Positions 34,936-46,582 of a stretch of DNA of 64,000 nucleotides are shown in pieces; positions within the stretch are counted from its first letter, which is position 1; the number at the start of each line of letters is the position of its first letter. A program made the position numbers and the translations under genes. The stretch is taken from assembly GCA_017590115.1 (NCBI GenBank), contig JAGGNK010010337.1:5407679-5471678 (forward strand), given 5' to 3'. The stretch is from Montifringilla adamsi. Taxonomy: Eukaryota; Chordata; Aves; Passeriformes; Passeridae. The notes beneath the pieces are model-generated. The model saw nothing but the letters and a program-made list of their open reading frames with translations. It was not told where the DNA came from and searched no databases.

Positions 34936-36879
34936 AGAAAATGAAACCATGTCATGACTGACAAATCCTGAGGTGTGAGGGATGAGGACCAGATGGGACC
35001 ACTCCAGATGGGTAGGCTGTATGGGCGTCCCCTTTCAGCCACTTTCCCTTTGGCGTCTGGATTTTAGTCCCCAGTGTCGTGGAAGCGTTGCAAAGACATT
35101 GTTCATTACACAAATAACTCCTGACTGCAATTCATTGTACATTATTTCCTTTCCCTTACTCATTATTTCTTCTTTTTAAGAAAGATAAAAACAGCTGCCC
35201 TTGTCCAGGCAAGAGAATACCAGACTTTCAGCATCCAGTCAAAAGAGTGAATCATGTTTGGACTCAAGTTGCTATTAATCTGGGGCTGAAACTTGTCTGG
35301 AGGAATGATTCAACTGAGTGTTGCACAGGGGTAAATTCAGGAAGTTCCTCAAAGCACCTGAGCACGTAGAGCAAAAAGACATCTAATAAATGGCCCCCCA
35401 TAAACATTTCACTGGGCTGTGAGATCAGACGTGATTAAATGGCACAAGAACCTGAGCTCTCCCTACCCAGCTCTTACTTACAGAGTAACAAGAGTTTGGT
35501 GTGCTACAGATGAGAAAAGAGGATTTTTCTTCCTCCCAGCTCAGTAAAACCAGAGATTATATACACAGCACAGCAGAGTTGAGCATCTTGCACTTAAATG
35601 TAACACCCAGAGCAATGGAGTGAGCTCCAGGCTCTGCCCCAATTGTTTATAAGCTGAATAAGTAAGACAGACAAAGGGAGAAGTGTTGCTAAATGAGGAG
35701 CTGAAGCATACGTGGGACTTCAGTGCTTCCAGCAAGGTCCAAGGGTAATTTGGTGGTCCTACACCCAGTCCCTCATTGCCATGATGGGAGCACTGGACAC
35801 CCTACTAGCACCAGGTCCCCTGCAGCCATATACCGACAGCATCTCTGCAGGTGCTGCTGGATCTACAGACCCCTGCTAGCCCTTTCCCTCTGTGAGAAAG
35901 CATCCTGACTAAATAAATGTATTTATTTGCTCTGGATGTTGGAAGTTGAGCTGTTAGCACCTTGCTGATAGATGGGAGGGACCATAAGGCCTGAAGAGTA
36001 CAAACCGTTTTCTAAATTGTAACCTATTTGCGTCACGGCTAGACCCCTTTTACCTCAAAAGGAAAAGGGACACTAGATTAAATTCATCCAGGTATTAGAG
36101 GAATCCCAGCTCTGCTATAGATAATACCAAGCATCACTTTCCTGTTTTAGGTGGACTATTCTAAGCACTCCCAAAGCAGCGTGCCTCAACACCCCAAAAT
36201 GTATCCTCTTGGCTGAGCATGCCAAGGTTAGCCAGCCAACCTTGTGGTGGCTGTGCAGGGGAGGACCTGAGCCAGACAATAGGTTCTCTGTCTGAAGCTA
36301 CTCCAGCACTCAAGACCTGCCTTTGTTGAAGATGTTGTGGACAATGTCAGTACATTTGGCTCAATGTAATCAGAGGAATTAAAAGGAGTCTGAAAGTTGT
36401 TATAGATAAGGTCAGATGTTCTAGGGAGGTCTTCCTGGCTTTAAAGTCTATGAACTTAAAGGAAGTGGCTGTGAGGAAATTTAAGAGAACCCTCTGCTGC
36501 CTGTCCCATCTCTCAAGATGGGATTTGACAAAGACAATATTCATCTGTACTGGATGCTTTCATGCGCTTGTTTCTTGAATTTTCCCTGATATTTGGTCTG
36601 TACAAGCAAATATAGCAGCAATTCTCAAAGAGGGATGAGTTAAGATTTTTTTGACAGTGTACCAATATTTCCTACTTTTCAGAAGTTTAAATTTGCATTC
36701 ATTTTTCACATTGCACTGAGGATTAATCCTCTACACATTCTGGAACAATACAAGACACCATTAGGCAATGTTAACTTTGTGCTGAAGTTTTTTGGCATAA
36801 GGTGCTGTATGCTTTAATCTATTTGCAAATCAAAAGCCAACGCTTTGCACACTTCAGTGAAAAGCCAGAGGCAGCCTGC
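34936..36879. other. Unique non-coding tract, no gene recognised
   Basis: No repeat family or coding exon was recognised. A phrase near 35980 ('ggagggaccataaggcctg') faintly recalls a CR1 end but is not supported by its flanks. Confidence 0.65.
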
Positions 36880-37070
36880 CCCACTGGAAAGGTCACCAGA
36901 TTAGGACTCAAGGGAACTCTTCGAAGTTTTGCCACTGATTTACTGTTCAATCTTGGCCAAGTAATCTCTTTCTTTTGTTCCTCTAGTTTTCCTCCCATTC
37001 TTTGTGTTTTCTATTCAGGCTGCAGTTCTTTAGAGCAGGAGCAGCCTCCTCGTTTCATGCTGGTCCTGTG
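36880..37070 (+). mobile_element. MIR-type SINE remnant
   Basis: Consecutive matches to the MIR consensus order: 'agattaggactcaagggaac', then 'gttttgccactgatttactg' (consensus 'gctctgccactgacttgctg'), 'caatcttggccaagtaatct' (36948-36967, consensus 'gaccttgggcaagtcactt') and 'cctctagttttcc' (consensus 'cctcagtttcc'). Downstream, 'ctgcagttctttagagcagg' (37020-37039) matches the 'ctgtaagctctttggggcagg' tail typical of sauropsid copies. The plus-strand open frame across this stretch (36802-37209) is incidental. Confidence 0.65.
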
Positions 37071-40000
37071 TCTCAGAGCAGGCCCCCCTCTCCCAGCTGA
37101 AGAATTCCTACTAGATCCTACCACAACACAAAGAGTTCAGAGCCAAACAGTTCAAAAGAGTTTGGCTTTCATTGACAGAATCGTCAGTCTCTCTCACTTG
37201 CTTCCCTAACACAAAGCTTTTCAGAAGAGGTACCAGCCACCTACTGAGTGAGTAAATTCCCAGTCAAAGGGTTAAAATAACAAACCTCATTGAATAAAGA
37301 AGAGAAAGGTGTTTAAGAGGAACTCAGATCATATGGTAAACTAGGTATTAGTTAATCAATAGTACTCAAAGGTGAAGGCCATATGGAGGAGCCAGAAATC
37401 ATTGCACAAGTTAAGCAAAGTTTAGCAAGCCTGATTAAGCAAAGCGTTAACTATTTTCTGTGAAAAGTTCCACCTTTCCTCTAACCTAGCTCTGGTAATA
37501 TATGCCAATCTTCTCTGGGGCTGACTCATGCATTAAAGGCTTCAGTGGAAGTTTTGAGACCAACCCATGGACAATACTTCTTTATTGTCCAGACAGTTCA
37601 TATACTGCATGTTACATATAATTCTCCTATTCACTGGACTCCCGATCCAAACTCTTCTGGTAAAAGGGCTTGTGGGCAGTTTACTTTCTGTCCAATTACT
37701 TCATTGCAAAGGATTTTTCTTCTCTGTTGAGCTTGCCATGTGCAAGCTTTCCTTCCTCTTGTTTCCCTCCTCTTGTTTCCCAGTTTCTGGAAATAATTTG
37801 TGGTTTGGAAATGGAAATGCCCTTGTAGGCTTCAAACTGCTTAAAGCCTGCCATACCAGATGAGTTCATTGGATCCATCTAATCTGCTCTCCTCTTGCCA
37901 TCCATGACCAATACCTTTTGCTTCAGAGGACAACATGACTGCCCAGTAGCTACAGGACACTTCAACTTTAGACAGAGTCCTTTCTCTGTGAGGAGCTGAC
38001 AAAGCATCCTTCCCACTTCCACCCTGAACTGCCCCAGGTTTTCTGAAAGGGTTTCTCAAGGTATCAGCTAAAAGACAGAGACCCCCCACAAGGATAAAGA
38101 GACTTAAGGGGGGCAAAGTACATTGGCACATATCAAAAGAGGGCTTCCCAAAACGTAGCACAACACACACAGATCAACCCCTTCCAGGACTGGCTTGGCT
38201 CACTGCCCCTGTTCAAAGAAATTGGCAAGCAAATCTTTATTGTAAGGAACAGAACAGAAGCTGGAGGGGAGGTACTGAAATCTGGGGATAATTCACAAGA
38301 TCCTGGCCTGTGGTGTAGAAGGAAGCTAGTATTATGTATCTATCATTTGTATTTCTTTTGTTATTCCTGCTAGATTTAAGCAGATATAAGCAACCTAACA
38401 ATGATCACACCTCATTTTCAGCTAACATGTTTCCTGGCTGTTTTTAAACTAACGGGAAGCAGGTATAAGCTAGGACAGACATTTTTTGGCTTGCTCATTC
38501 ATGTCAAGGTCGTCTTGTGCTTCACAAACATCCTACATATTGCAGCAGGGTTACTCGTTCAATAAGGTACAATTTAGTAAAACAAAGATACCAGATTTGG
38601 TCTCTTAAAAGTCTGCTATTTTGCCCAAAGAGCATGACCATAGTTCTCCAAGCCTGGTGACTCCATAGGCTTATCCCTTGTCTTTTCCCATGGCCAACAA
38701 GTAGTGTCAAAGCCACAAAGTTGGACTTGGCTCTCTGTCCCTGAAGACATGGCAGAGAACCGTCAGGAAGACCACCTGTACTCGCCTCAGTCTGAGCTGG
38801 GCTTGCCGTCATGCCCACAGTGGATGCACAGAACCAAGGGCACCACTCTTGGGATGAGGGAAACGTCAACCAGGCATCACGTGCCAGCGGAAATGGTGGG
38901 ATGCGTGGTGTTACATTGCCACCTTGTGGAGAGCTCCCACTGGAGACCAGTGAAGAAAGATGGCAGACTAATAAGTTGTGGGCTGCCAGAAGGTCTCCCC
39001 ATCGCTGTGTGTCCATGGCAGGCTGAGCACTTGTGCCCTTGCTGTGACCGAATGGGCCACTACGTGTTGCAGTAATTTCTTCTCCAAGGGGTGAAGCACA
39101 GAAGCACCATGAAAGGCCTGGAGGTCCTATGCATGGGCAACATCATCCTGTTGCTGCAGTGCCTGGATTTGCAGGTTTGGTATTAAAACTTTTTATAGAT
39201 GTTGCCAATGGGAACCAAGAGTCTGGTCCCAGCTTAGCCTGCAGGAGTCTTATCAGAGTTGCCAGTAACTCTTGCAGTGCTGCTGTCCACAAAAGAAGAG
39301 TATAGCTGTGCTCTGTGAGTCCAAGCCCCCACAAGCTCAAGGAGAGAATGAAGGAAAATGTATTTCCTTTCATTAAGTGCAGAAGAAGCCTCTGGTGGCA
39401 GTGCTTTTTATATTAGTGGTGTCCCCAGAGAGGTTCAAATACATAAACCCACAACATGCTCCTCCTGTTTGTGTGATGGAGTATTGTGTTGACAGACTGA
39501 AGAGAATTACTGACAAATGCTACCATGTGGACTCTCACAGTGATGCCATGTATTGATTTCCATCTGGTGATGATGTGCACTTTTGCGATTGCAATGACAC
39601 TATTCTCCCTCTTAAGAATCTGCAGACTGAGTTTTTGAGTGAAAAGAATTAGCATTGTTTATTATTTACTCAGTACTAGAGGAGGTCTGCAACTTTATGG
39701 GCCCTTACCATTACAATAAGAAAAAAAATAATCACAGGTCCCCATCCCAAAGCCCTTAGCAAGAAGAATTAAACATGACAGAGAGAGGCAGGCAAACCCT
39801 GGGAAGATGGGCTCCAAGAGCAACATCATCTGACAAATGACACATAGATAACTCCTGATTGCCTGTACATCAGTTTGAAGAACAGCAATGGCTCTACATG
39901 AGGTAAAATACATCCAGCACTGATTAGTGGGAGCAAGCTGCCCTCCCAGGTTGTCCTCTGCCAACACATCCTGCACTGAGTATCTGGAAGTAAATAAGAA

Positions 40001-40560
40001 AATCCCTCAGCTTTGGGAATTGTGGTAGATCACACAAGTATCTGAAGTGTGGGCTGAACTTTTCAAGACCTTGAGAGAGGAACAGTCTTTGACTTCAAGG
40101 AAATATGATACCTCCTCAAAGAAAGGGTCACATTCTTTGAAATGCAAGATATGGACAACTGAGGAGATGTGGGCCAACAACAACAGGACATGAATGCCAA
40201 CATGTCCTGAGGGAATAAAGGCAGTAAATTTGAGTTCCAGAGGTTTGCCATGGGACTTTTGCTAAACCCCATTTGCCAGCAAATTCAGTCTCTTAGAAAC
40301 AGACCTACAGAGGTGTGAAAATGCGCTGGTACTCATGAGAAACACAGACTGCCACCTTTCTTTGAACAGAGGTTTATCTTGGTAAAGGCAATGGCAATAG
40401 TAGAGAATATTTGTTTTGCTCCAAGGCGTGTAATTTGATATCTCATGAGACCTTAGTTAAGACACAAATACTTTGCAGCGTATGGAAATAGTAAGGCATG
40501 TACTAGACCGAACAACATGTGTTTCAGTGACAGCTTTCAACATATTGTTATTAACTGGGA
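37071..40560. other. Unique non-coding tract, no gene recognised
   Basis: A 14-base unit 'cctcttgtttccc' plus one base is tandemly doubled at 37755-37781. The 164-codon minus-strand frame at 38522-39016 has no recognisable domain and is opposed by plus-strand open frames. No exon, RNA gene or repeat family was recognised. Confidence 0.65.
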
Positions 40561-40573
40561 AGCATTATTGTAA

Positions 40574-41290
40574 ATGGGACCATTATTAGCAAGATGCTTT
40601 CAAAAATTTGTTATTAGTCCAATAAGGTTTAGTATTTTCAATAATAACCTAGATGACACGAAATCTCTGATAGTGGGATTTGCAGGTAGTATACAAATTA
40701 CTGAGATAGTAAAGAAGAAAGAGAACAGGCTGGACAGGGGAGGGGGGTACAAGAAGTACCTGCTTAAATTATCACAATGCAATATGTGCATTTTACTAGA
40801 GGCGAGTGAAACTTAGCACACTTGGCAATAAAAGCTGAGATTCGACTCCACCCATCTCCTGCCCCTAAAAGCATTTAAAGTAAGAGCATAGTTGTCTTAG
40901 GCTTCCTCTGTGGTCGATGAAGAAAAGATGGCACCTCCAGCAGGAAAATCTGACTGAAGTTTGAAGGGTTAAAGGCAAGGCCCTGTGTTTAGGGTGAAAA
41001 ATCTGTCTTGCAAATCTGTGCATAAAGAACATCAAAATTAACCACCTCAGCATGAGATCTCGGTACAGTGTTTGGTGACTAATATAATACTTAGGTGTAA
41101 AAAAAAAAGGCTTTACCAAGTAGAAACAGAGAAGTGGTTTTGTCCCTGAGCTGGCCACTTTAAACTCATTAGGAGAATTATATCTTCAGTCTTGGCATCC
41201 CCAGTTCAGGAAGGATATGGACATCTCATGTTCAAGGAAAGTCACAAAAATTACCTTGCAAGAGAAAACAAGTCTTGCAATGCTATGAGT
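40574..41290 (+). mobile_element. CR1 LINE reverse-transcriptase fragment, dead
   Basis: The plus-strand frame at 40574-40816 contains 'SPIRFSIFNNNLDD' followed at the usual distance by 'GFAGSIQIT'. This matches the CR1 reverse-transcriptase order 'GP.LFNIFINDLDD...KFADDTKL', with the catalytic FADD motif lost to FAGS. 'ENRLDRGGG' and 'LSQCNMCILLEASE' follow in the right order for the next CR1 segments. Further downstream, 'ccccagttcaggaaggatat' (41199-41218) and 'aagtcacaaaaattac' match the CR1 region just before the 3' untranslated part ('tccccagtacaagaaggatat', 'ggccacaaagatgat'). Frame breaks and insertions separate the parts. CR1 mobilises by target-primed reverse transcription, and this copy is long inactive. 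Confidence 0.7.
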
Positions 41291-42406
41291 ATAAGCCTTT
41301 AATCTGCTGCAGTTAGTCAAAACGTGGCTTGATATTTTTAAATGTAGGTACTTTTGCATGGAAAAGATGCCTTACAGACTTTTCAAGTCTTCCACCAATA
41401 GACACAAAAAGATTCAGAGAGAATTCAGGCTAATGTTAAACAAATGCAACTGTGAAGCAGGATATGATTTCCTCACTGTGCGGGTAGTTAATACTAGGCA
41501 TGTAATGAAATCACAAAACATTTGGAGTTTGTCAAACACAAACTGACATTTTAGCACTTTGGCACACATGATTACATGGGAGTGCTTAGGTTTAAAAGCA
41601 TGTGCTTGGACAGTTACTGCAGAGCAGCTGATGCATGGTAACTCATCAGCTAAAGTTAACCTGTTCTTGGATCAATATATTTCATAAAACATTCACTCCA
41701 CAGCAGCTCCTAAAAAAACATTTTGCAACTGAACTATACCCAAGAGGAAAAATACAGAGATTCACCACATTCTGTTCTCACCTAGGGATCAAAGAAAAAG
41801 AAGCCCACACTAGAAATAATGGGATATTAAGAAGAGGAGAAAAATCACATCTGCACATCTTTATGTCAAAGCAGTAAAAGTCACATATGGAGGATGAGGG
41901 TGGACAGCTCCATTACTCCAAGCTCAGTCTTCTGCACCACAGAAGCTCTACATTCTTCTGAAAACCTCAAACTTCATTTTGTGATTTAGATATTCTCATA
42001 AACACTAAAATAATGTCAGCCTGAAAAAGCAGCTCTGACGGATGGGATCTCTCCTTTGTTTGAGCCAGTGGTCTAGCAAAACCTAAAGGCATTTATTTCA
42101 ATTGCAGTTGGTGCATCCTTACAATTACCCCAGCAACAAACGCCAGTATTACATGCTTCTCTCTGTTCTTGGGCTGCTTCTTAAGCCCCCCCAAGCCCTA
42201 CAAACCCTTCCTATTCTCTCTCTCCATGGCTGAGCCTCCAGCTTTATTTTGGATAATCTCAACAAAACAGTTTCACATTCACTACACATAAATCTGTGCA
42301 AGCTGATCATGCAGGGACAACATAAAATAAATGGAATTGAATACTAAGATGACACAGAGGAGATTATACTTGAGTGTATTATTCATTTCCATATTTAATT
42401 CATTAC
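41291..42406. other. Unique or highly decayed sequence
   Basis: The left part, to about 41450, may be the continuation of the CR1 3' region, but the similarity is too weak to trace. No exon or RNA gene was recognised. Confidence 0.55.
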
Positions 42407-42450
42407 TTTTTTTTTTTTTTTTTTTCCCTTTCCCCCCCGCCCCCCCCCCT
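42407..42450. repeat. Pyrimidine tract, poly-T then poly-C
   Basis: Nineteen T (42407-42425), then CCCTTT, then 7 C, one G and 10 C (42432-42449). The complementary strand is a G-rich run that could form a quadruplex or triplex. It has no coding meaning and is a probable polymerase-slippage site. Confidence 0.95.
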
Positions 42451-42912
42451 TTCAATTTATACAGAGCTGCAACACATTTTCCAGCCTGCTGTGCTGGAAT
42501 GCTGCAGTGTCAAGGGAGTTTGCAGTTAAATGTAAGACCTTGTTGTATTGTGCACTGGGCCTTCGTCCTCAGGAAACCGACAGCTCCAAGTTAGATAACA
42601 ACTGGTAAATCATCATCTTTGCTAAGTGTTTGCAAAGGCAGGTAGGAGGGCAGGAAGGAGCTTTCTTTAGAATAGGAAAAGAAAGAAATATCTCTCTTAA
42701 GGGATTAAGAACTTCTCTGACCATCCATCTTTTAAGTCGCCTCCTAAATCTTTGTTTTTCCTGATACCAGTATTTCTTGACCTTTATTTTTGAGCTGGGA
42801 GAAGACATCTGTCTGAGGGCTCTCAGCAGGATGGAAAGGGCAGAGGAGATGTGAATCAGAAAGAGGAAAGGATACCTTTCTAGGGGAGTGAGGGGGAAGA
42901 AATCCAGAAGCC

Positions 42913-42914
<2 letters not shown>

Positions 42915-42946
<32 letters not shown>

Positions 42947-42972
42947 CCAGAGCCCTGTTTTTTTTTTTTTTT
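42915..42972. repeat. Paired T runs with adjacent A run
   Basis: Twenty-five T (42915-42939) run directly into seven A (42940-42946). After 11 ordinary bases come 15 more T (42958-42972). The T25-A7 junction can fold back on itself. No parent retroposon was recognised. Confidence 0.95.
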
Positions 42973-43372
42973 GTACTTCAGCAATGATCATTCATTATTC
43001 TCTAAGGGTTAACCTTGCCTGGAAAGCCCATGGGAGGAAGTGTACACTGGTTGGTTGCAGGGACCGGATAGAATGACTTAATAGAACATGTTTTCTTTTC
43101 TAACCCTGATTCCCATGATTTTGTAATAAGCCAACCTTGAATCAGCTAGCAAAACTTCCCTTCCATATTCTCTAACACTTCTCTAAACTCACCCCCGTGC
43201 TTCTGGAATGACCTGAAATTTCACATTCTCCCCCAACACGCAGAGAAAGCTGCTGACTTCACTCCCTTGCCTAGGAGCCAATGCTGTGCTTCTCACACCT
43301 CTGCTTCAGCCCTGAGCAGTTTCTACCTCAACCCAGCTGATGTTCCATATAAGCACTGGTAACTCTTTTTTC
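42973..43372. other. Unique non-coding sequence
   Basis: No recognisable feature. The sequence 3' of the candidate frame on the minus strand shows no clear polyadenylation signal close to its stop codon. Confidence 0.6.
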
Positions 43373-43879
43373 TTACTTTTGTTCATCTGTGTATGAAGTA
43401 ATATAGTCCCATGGTGGCATGTTGATGCATGTAGAAGAGAAAAACAAAATACTTAATCCTAGCCAGATGAAAGGAAGGGAAAAAACAAAACAATAATCAT
43501 GAGTTCCTCCACACTCCTGCTTGGTAAATTTTCCTTCTGAAGCCAGCTGTTTGACAGATGGCTTTAAAAGTGAAGTTGTGTTAACTTCTCTTAGATAGGC
43601 TGATGGTCTCATTCTGTTTGCTCTTTTTTTGGTTTGGGAATCTGCAGAGACAACTGGATGGAAGTCACTGTTCTTCAGGTTCACAACTTCATTGTACAGC
43701 AAAAAACCCAGTGCAGTGACATAGGGTGTACTGAGGATAGAACTGGCTAGATCTGAAAGCAAATTAGGATGGACAGGAGAGGCAAGTCTGGACAGGGCCT
43801 TTTCAATTGCCTTTCCTGCTCTTGCAATGTCCACAAGATTAACTTTTGTGTGGTAGGAGTTCAGCGAGAACAAAGATTT
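43373..43879 (-). other. Candidate exon of unknown identity (weak)
   Basis: An open frame of about 168 codons on the minus strand. It begins after a TGA stop followed at once by a splice-acceptor-like CAG (43880-43882), and ends at a TAA at 43373. It has no in-frame ATG at the start, so if real it would be an internal or last exon. The first 120 codons read like protein, with an amphipathic stretch 'IARAGKAIEKALSRLASP' and a hydrophobic segment 'STPYVTALGFLLYNEVV' (residues about 48-64). The last 40 are hydrophobic and intron-like. I do not recognise the family. The segment around 'TPYVTALGFLLY' loosely recalls the C-terminal end of FtsA-type actin-fold proteins, but a single short match is easily chance. 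No clear donor site, neighbouring exon or polyadenylation signal was found. Confidence 0.2.
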
Positions 43880-44689
43880 CTGTCACCCTCAAAAATGATG
43901 TTATTCTGTAAGATCAGTAGGTTGTGGGTTTTTTCCAGTATCTCTGATTTCTCTTCACACCCCCTCCAACCCCCACCCACTCCTTCCCTCTCCCCCCCTT
44001 CGTGCCATGTAGAAGAGAGAATTTCTCAACCTCCAAATATTTTTCAAGCCAGCAAATCTAGTTATATCAGTTACTGTACTTTATTTCAATAATTCCAAGA
44101 TGTTCTGCTTTGATCTTGGAACTTAAATTCAGCAGGGTCCCAGACAGTGTCAGACTCTGTTCTCTGCCCCTTCCATTACTTCCATACAGTTGACCAGGCT
44201 CCTGACCCTCTTCATGGCCTCTTCCCATTCCTAAAAGTCCTCCTAACAGCTCTATTTCTTATGGAAACTCTGAATAGCTATCTTTCTCCACACCTTCCCT
44301 TGACCTCCTCCTCCTCCTCAATAGATCCCTGCAATTCTGGTTGAAGGGACAGGTAACCCTACTCATCCCTAATGCCACAGACAGCTGCCTGCTCTTTCCT
44401 GCTCTGGGAGGCTGCCCTGCTCCCCACACCGCTGTCTGTGCTTCACCTGAGGAGATCACCAGCTACTCAAGGTAGGAATGTCAGCTTCATGTCTGCTCAA
44501 CACACCACGAAGGTGCAAGGGGCTGGCCCCAGGTGTAAGAATCCTTTTGATTCATATTTCTACTGACCACGGTAAGGTGAACCATCACTTGGGGAACAGT
44601 AAGAGGTGAGCAAATCACTGGGTTGTGTTCTCTCTTCAACATGACATTCAGTCCTGAACAAGCACCTTCTGAATCTGATGCGTCTTCTC
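43880..44689. other. Unique non-coding tract
   Basis: No exon or repeat family was recognised. There is a short CTC repeat near 44305-44319 and a pyrimidine-rich patch at 43955-44000. Confidence 0.65.
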
Positions 44690-44775
44690 CAGCTGTCTAG
44701 TCTTTTCAGGGCAAGGACAATTATTTAATGTTTGCATGCCATCTGTGCTACCCAAAAAGCAGTTCTGGGCCAGTT
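44690..44775 (+). mobile_element. Probable MIR-related SINE 3' tail
   Basis: 'cttttcagggcaaggacaat' (44702-44721) followed by 'ttaatgtttgcatgccatct' and 'agcagttctgggcc' parallels the sauropsid MIR-associated tail ('gctctttggggcagggactg', 'tgtttgtacagcgcct', 'ggggtcctggtcc'). Only the 3' part is recognisable. Confidence 0.45.
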
Positions 44776-45523
44776 AACATCCTTGTAGGACTAGCACTCA
44801 TTATGGAGACAGAAGGGACTGAGGGCAGGAGAGGGGGAAAAAATGGCGCACAAAGGGAGTGTCTGTGGGATTAAAAACAGACGAGGGTGGAGAATAATGG
44901 AAAAGACATGGTGGAAAACTCTGTCAGCACAGCCTGAACGGGTCTGTTTGCACAATGTCATACAGGGACAGATAAGAACTGCTGTATGGCAAGCCAACAG
45001 CATTCACTGTCCTCCAAGGAAAGACAACACCTGGTATGATGGAAGACTACAGATCTGACACCTCTCTGGCTTTCACTGCACACAGGATTTTTTAAACTGA
45101 AATATATTTCTAATTTATTGGCCATTGGAATTGAGAAGACACTGAAGCGGGTCACCCCACACCCACACATTTTCATTACATTTCCATACTCTAGTTCCAA
45201 AAGCCTCTCAATATCATGGGGAAAGAAACTGCAAACCTCTTCAAGAATATTATATGACAGTGAAAGAGTTATGACACAAGACATGTTTCTAGATGGCACT
45301 TATCACACTTTTAAACTCATCCTCAGTACTAAACAACCTATTTTTTGGCTTGTGTGCTCTGGCAGAGCAAACACAGAGCAATCCTGACCAGTGAATCCTG
45401 GTTTTCCTTCAGTTGACCCACATACAGTTTAGTGGATGAAAGTCTATTGCAAAGTAATGCAAAAGTTACATGGGATCAGCTGTGCTTAAAAGCTTTGTGA
45501 AAGAAGTGTATTTTCCAGGAAAT

Positions 45524-45667
45524 GCCTGAGATTAGCTGGGTTGGTGAGAGCATGGTGTTAATAATGCCAAGGTTGTAGGTTCGATCCCCATGTGGGCCAT
45601 TCACTTAAGAGTTGGACTCAAAGATCCTTATGGGTCCCTTCCAACTCAGACTGTTCTGTGATTCTGA
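45524..45667 (+). mobile_element. TguSINE-type SINE: tRNA-Ile head with CR1 tail
   Basis: The head (45524-45599, 76 bases) follows tRNA-Ile from acceptor stem to 'gggcca'. It has a recognisable A box 'tagctgggttgg' (45533-45544), a perfect B box 'ggttcgatccc' (45578-45588) and an anticodon-loop word 'ttaataa' where tRNA-Ile(AAT) has 'ctaataa'. The tail (45600-45667) is 'attcacttaagagttggact' followed by 'gggtcccttccaactcagac' and 'tgttctgtgattctg', the 3' end of avian CR1, whose enzyme would mobilise it. RNA polymerase III would transcribe the parent from the A and B boxes. Substitutions in the A box and elsewhere suggest it is no longer active. This composite structure is known from passerine birds and is the strongest taxonomic marker in the window. 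Confidence 0.9.
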
Positions 45668-46582
45668 AAGGTGAGACAAAGGTTCTTTGGCATGCAAAGG
45701 ATTTGCTCCAAAGCCCACTGAAGCTGCTGGAAGGACTTAGTTTGATTCCAATGCTCTTTGGATCAGAACCAAGGGGGGAAGAACTGGCGCCAGGCATAGA
45801 GGACAACATAAAAGAAGGCACAGAAAGTACAATTCAAATTTATATACAGCAGGAGAAGTCCTAGCCATACTGCAAATTGTTAAAAGATACTGTTATGGAT
45901 CTGTTGCATAAATGGTGTACAGTGCTGAAATGCCCCAGACCCAAACCTTGTCCCTCACACCATGATCCATACAGTGATACTACAACTCACAGCACCAGCT
46001 CCTCAACCAGGAGATAAGAAACTATGCCTCATAAGAAGGAAAATCATCTCCTGTGTCTATGAGATGGTGCCTCTGCTGAGATAGCCAGTGTACACCAGCT
46101 GTTATGTTTTTCATCTGTTGTACTATGCTGACATACTCATTTATTACAGAGCACTGCCATCAGATGCCAACAGCTGCAGCTCATCGGCCCACGGTTGTTT
46201 CTGATGAAGTGCCTTTCAGATCAGAACATGCCAATCCGTCAAACCCAAGACTTTTGATGGGGCGAGAGAGTTCAACCAACTCCCTCCAGTTTTAAATTCC
46301 ACTTTTGTTTTTAAAATTAAACCACTGGTAATAAAAAGAACAAAACACAAAGCAGAAGTCAATATTGAAATCAAATGTTTTAGCTGATGTTAGAGGAAAA
46401 GGATTCCGAACTTGGGTTTTCGTTTTGCAAAAATTTTCAAAATTCTGGCTGTTGGCCCAATTTTTAAACCCAGGTTCGGTTAAAAAAAATCCTGAAAATG
46501 TTCACAGGATAGGAAAGCCATTTCCTGCCAACTCTATATTGGCTTACAGTTCTGACGCATGCAAGCTGGATTTGAATTAGCA
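45668..46582. other. Unique non-coding tract
   Basis: No exon was recognised. Near 46415-46480, words such as 'ttttcgttttgcaaaaattttc' recall the A/T-rich palindromic repeats at 22945 and 26076, but the match is weak. Confidence 0.6.

Noticed and set aside
35975..36000. Possible CR1 3' end ('ggagggaccataaggcctg')
   Set aside because: The flanks do not continue the CR1 pattern and no terminal repeat is present.
38915..39400. CTCF-like words ('gccaccttgtgg', 'ctggtggcag')
   Set aside because: Both match only part of the CTCF core, which is expected by chance in a window this long.
45524..45599. A functional tRNA-Ile gene
   Set aside because: The tRNA-like part is joined directly to a CR1-type tail, has changes in the A box and stems, and fits a SINE head rather than a working tRNA gene.
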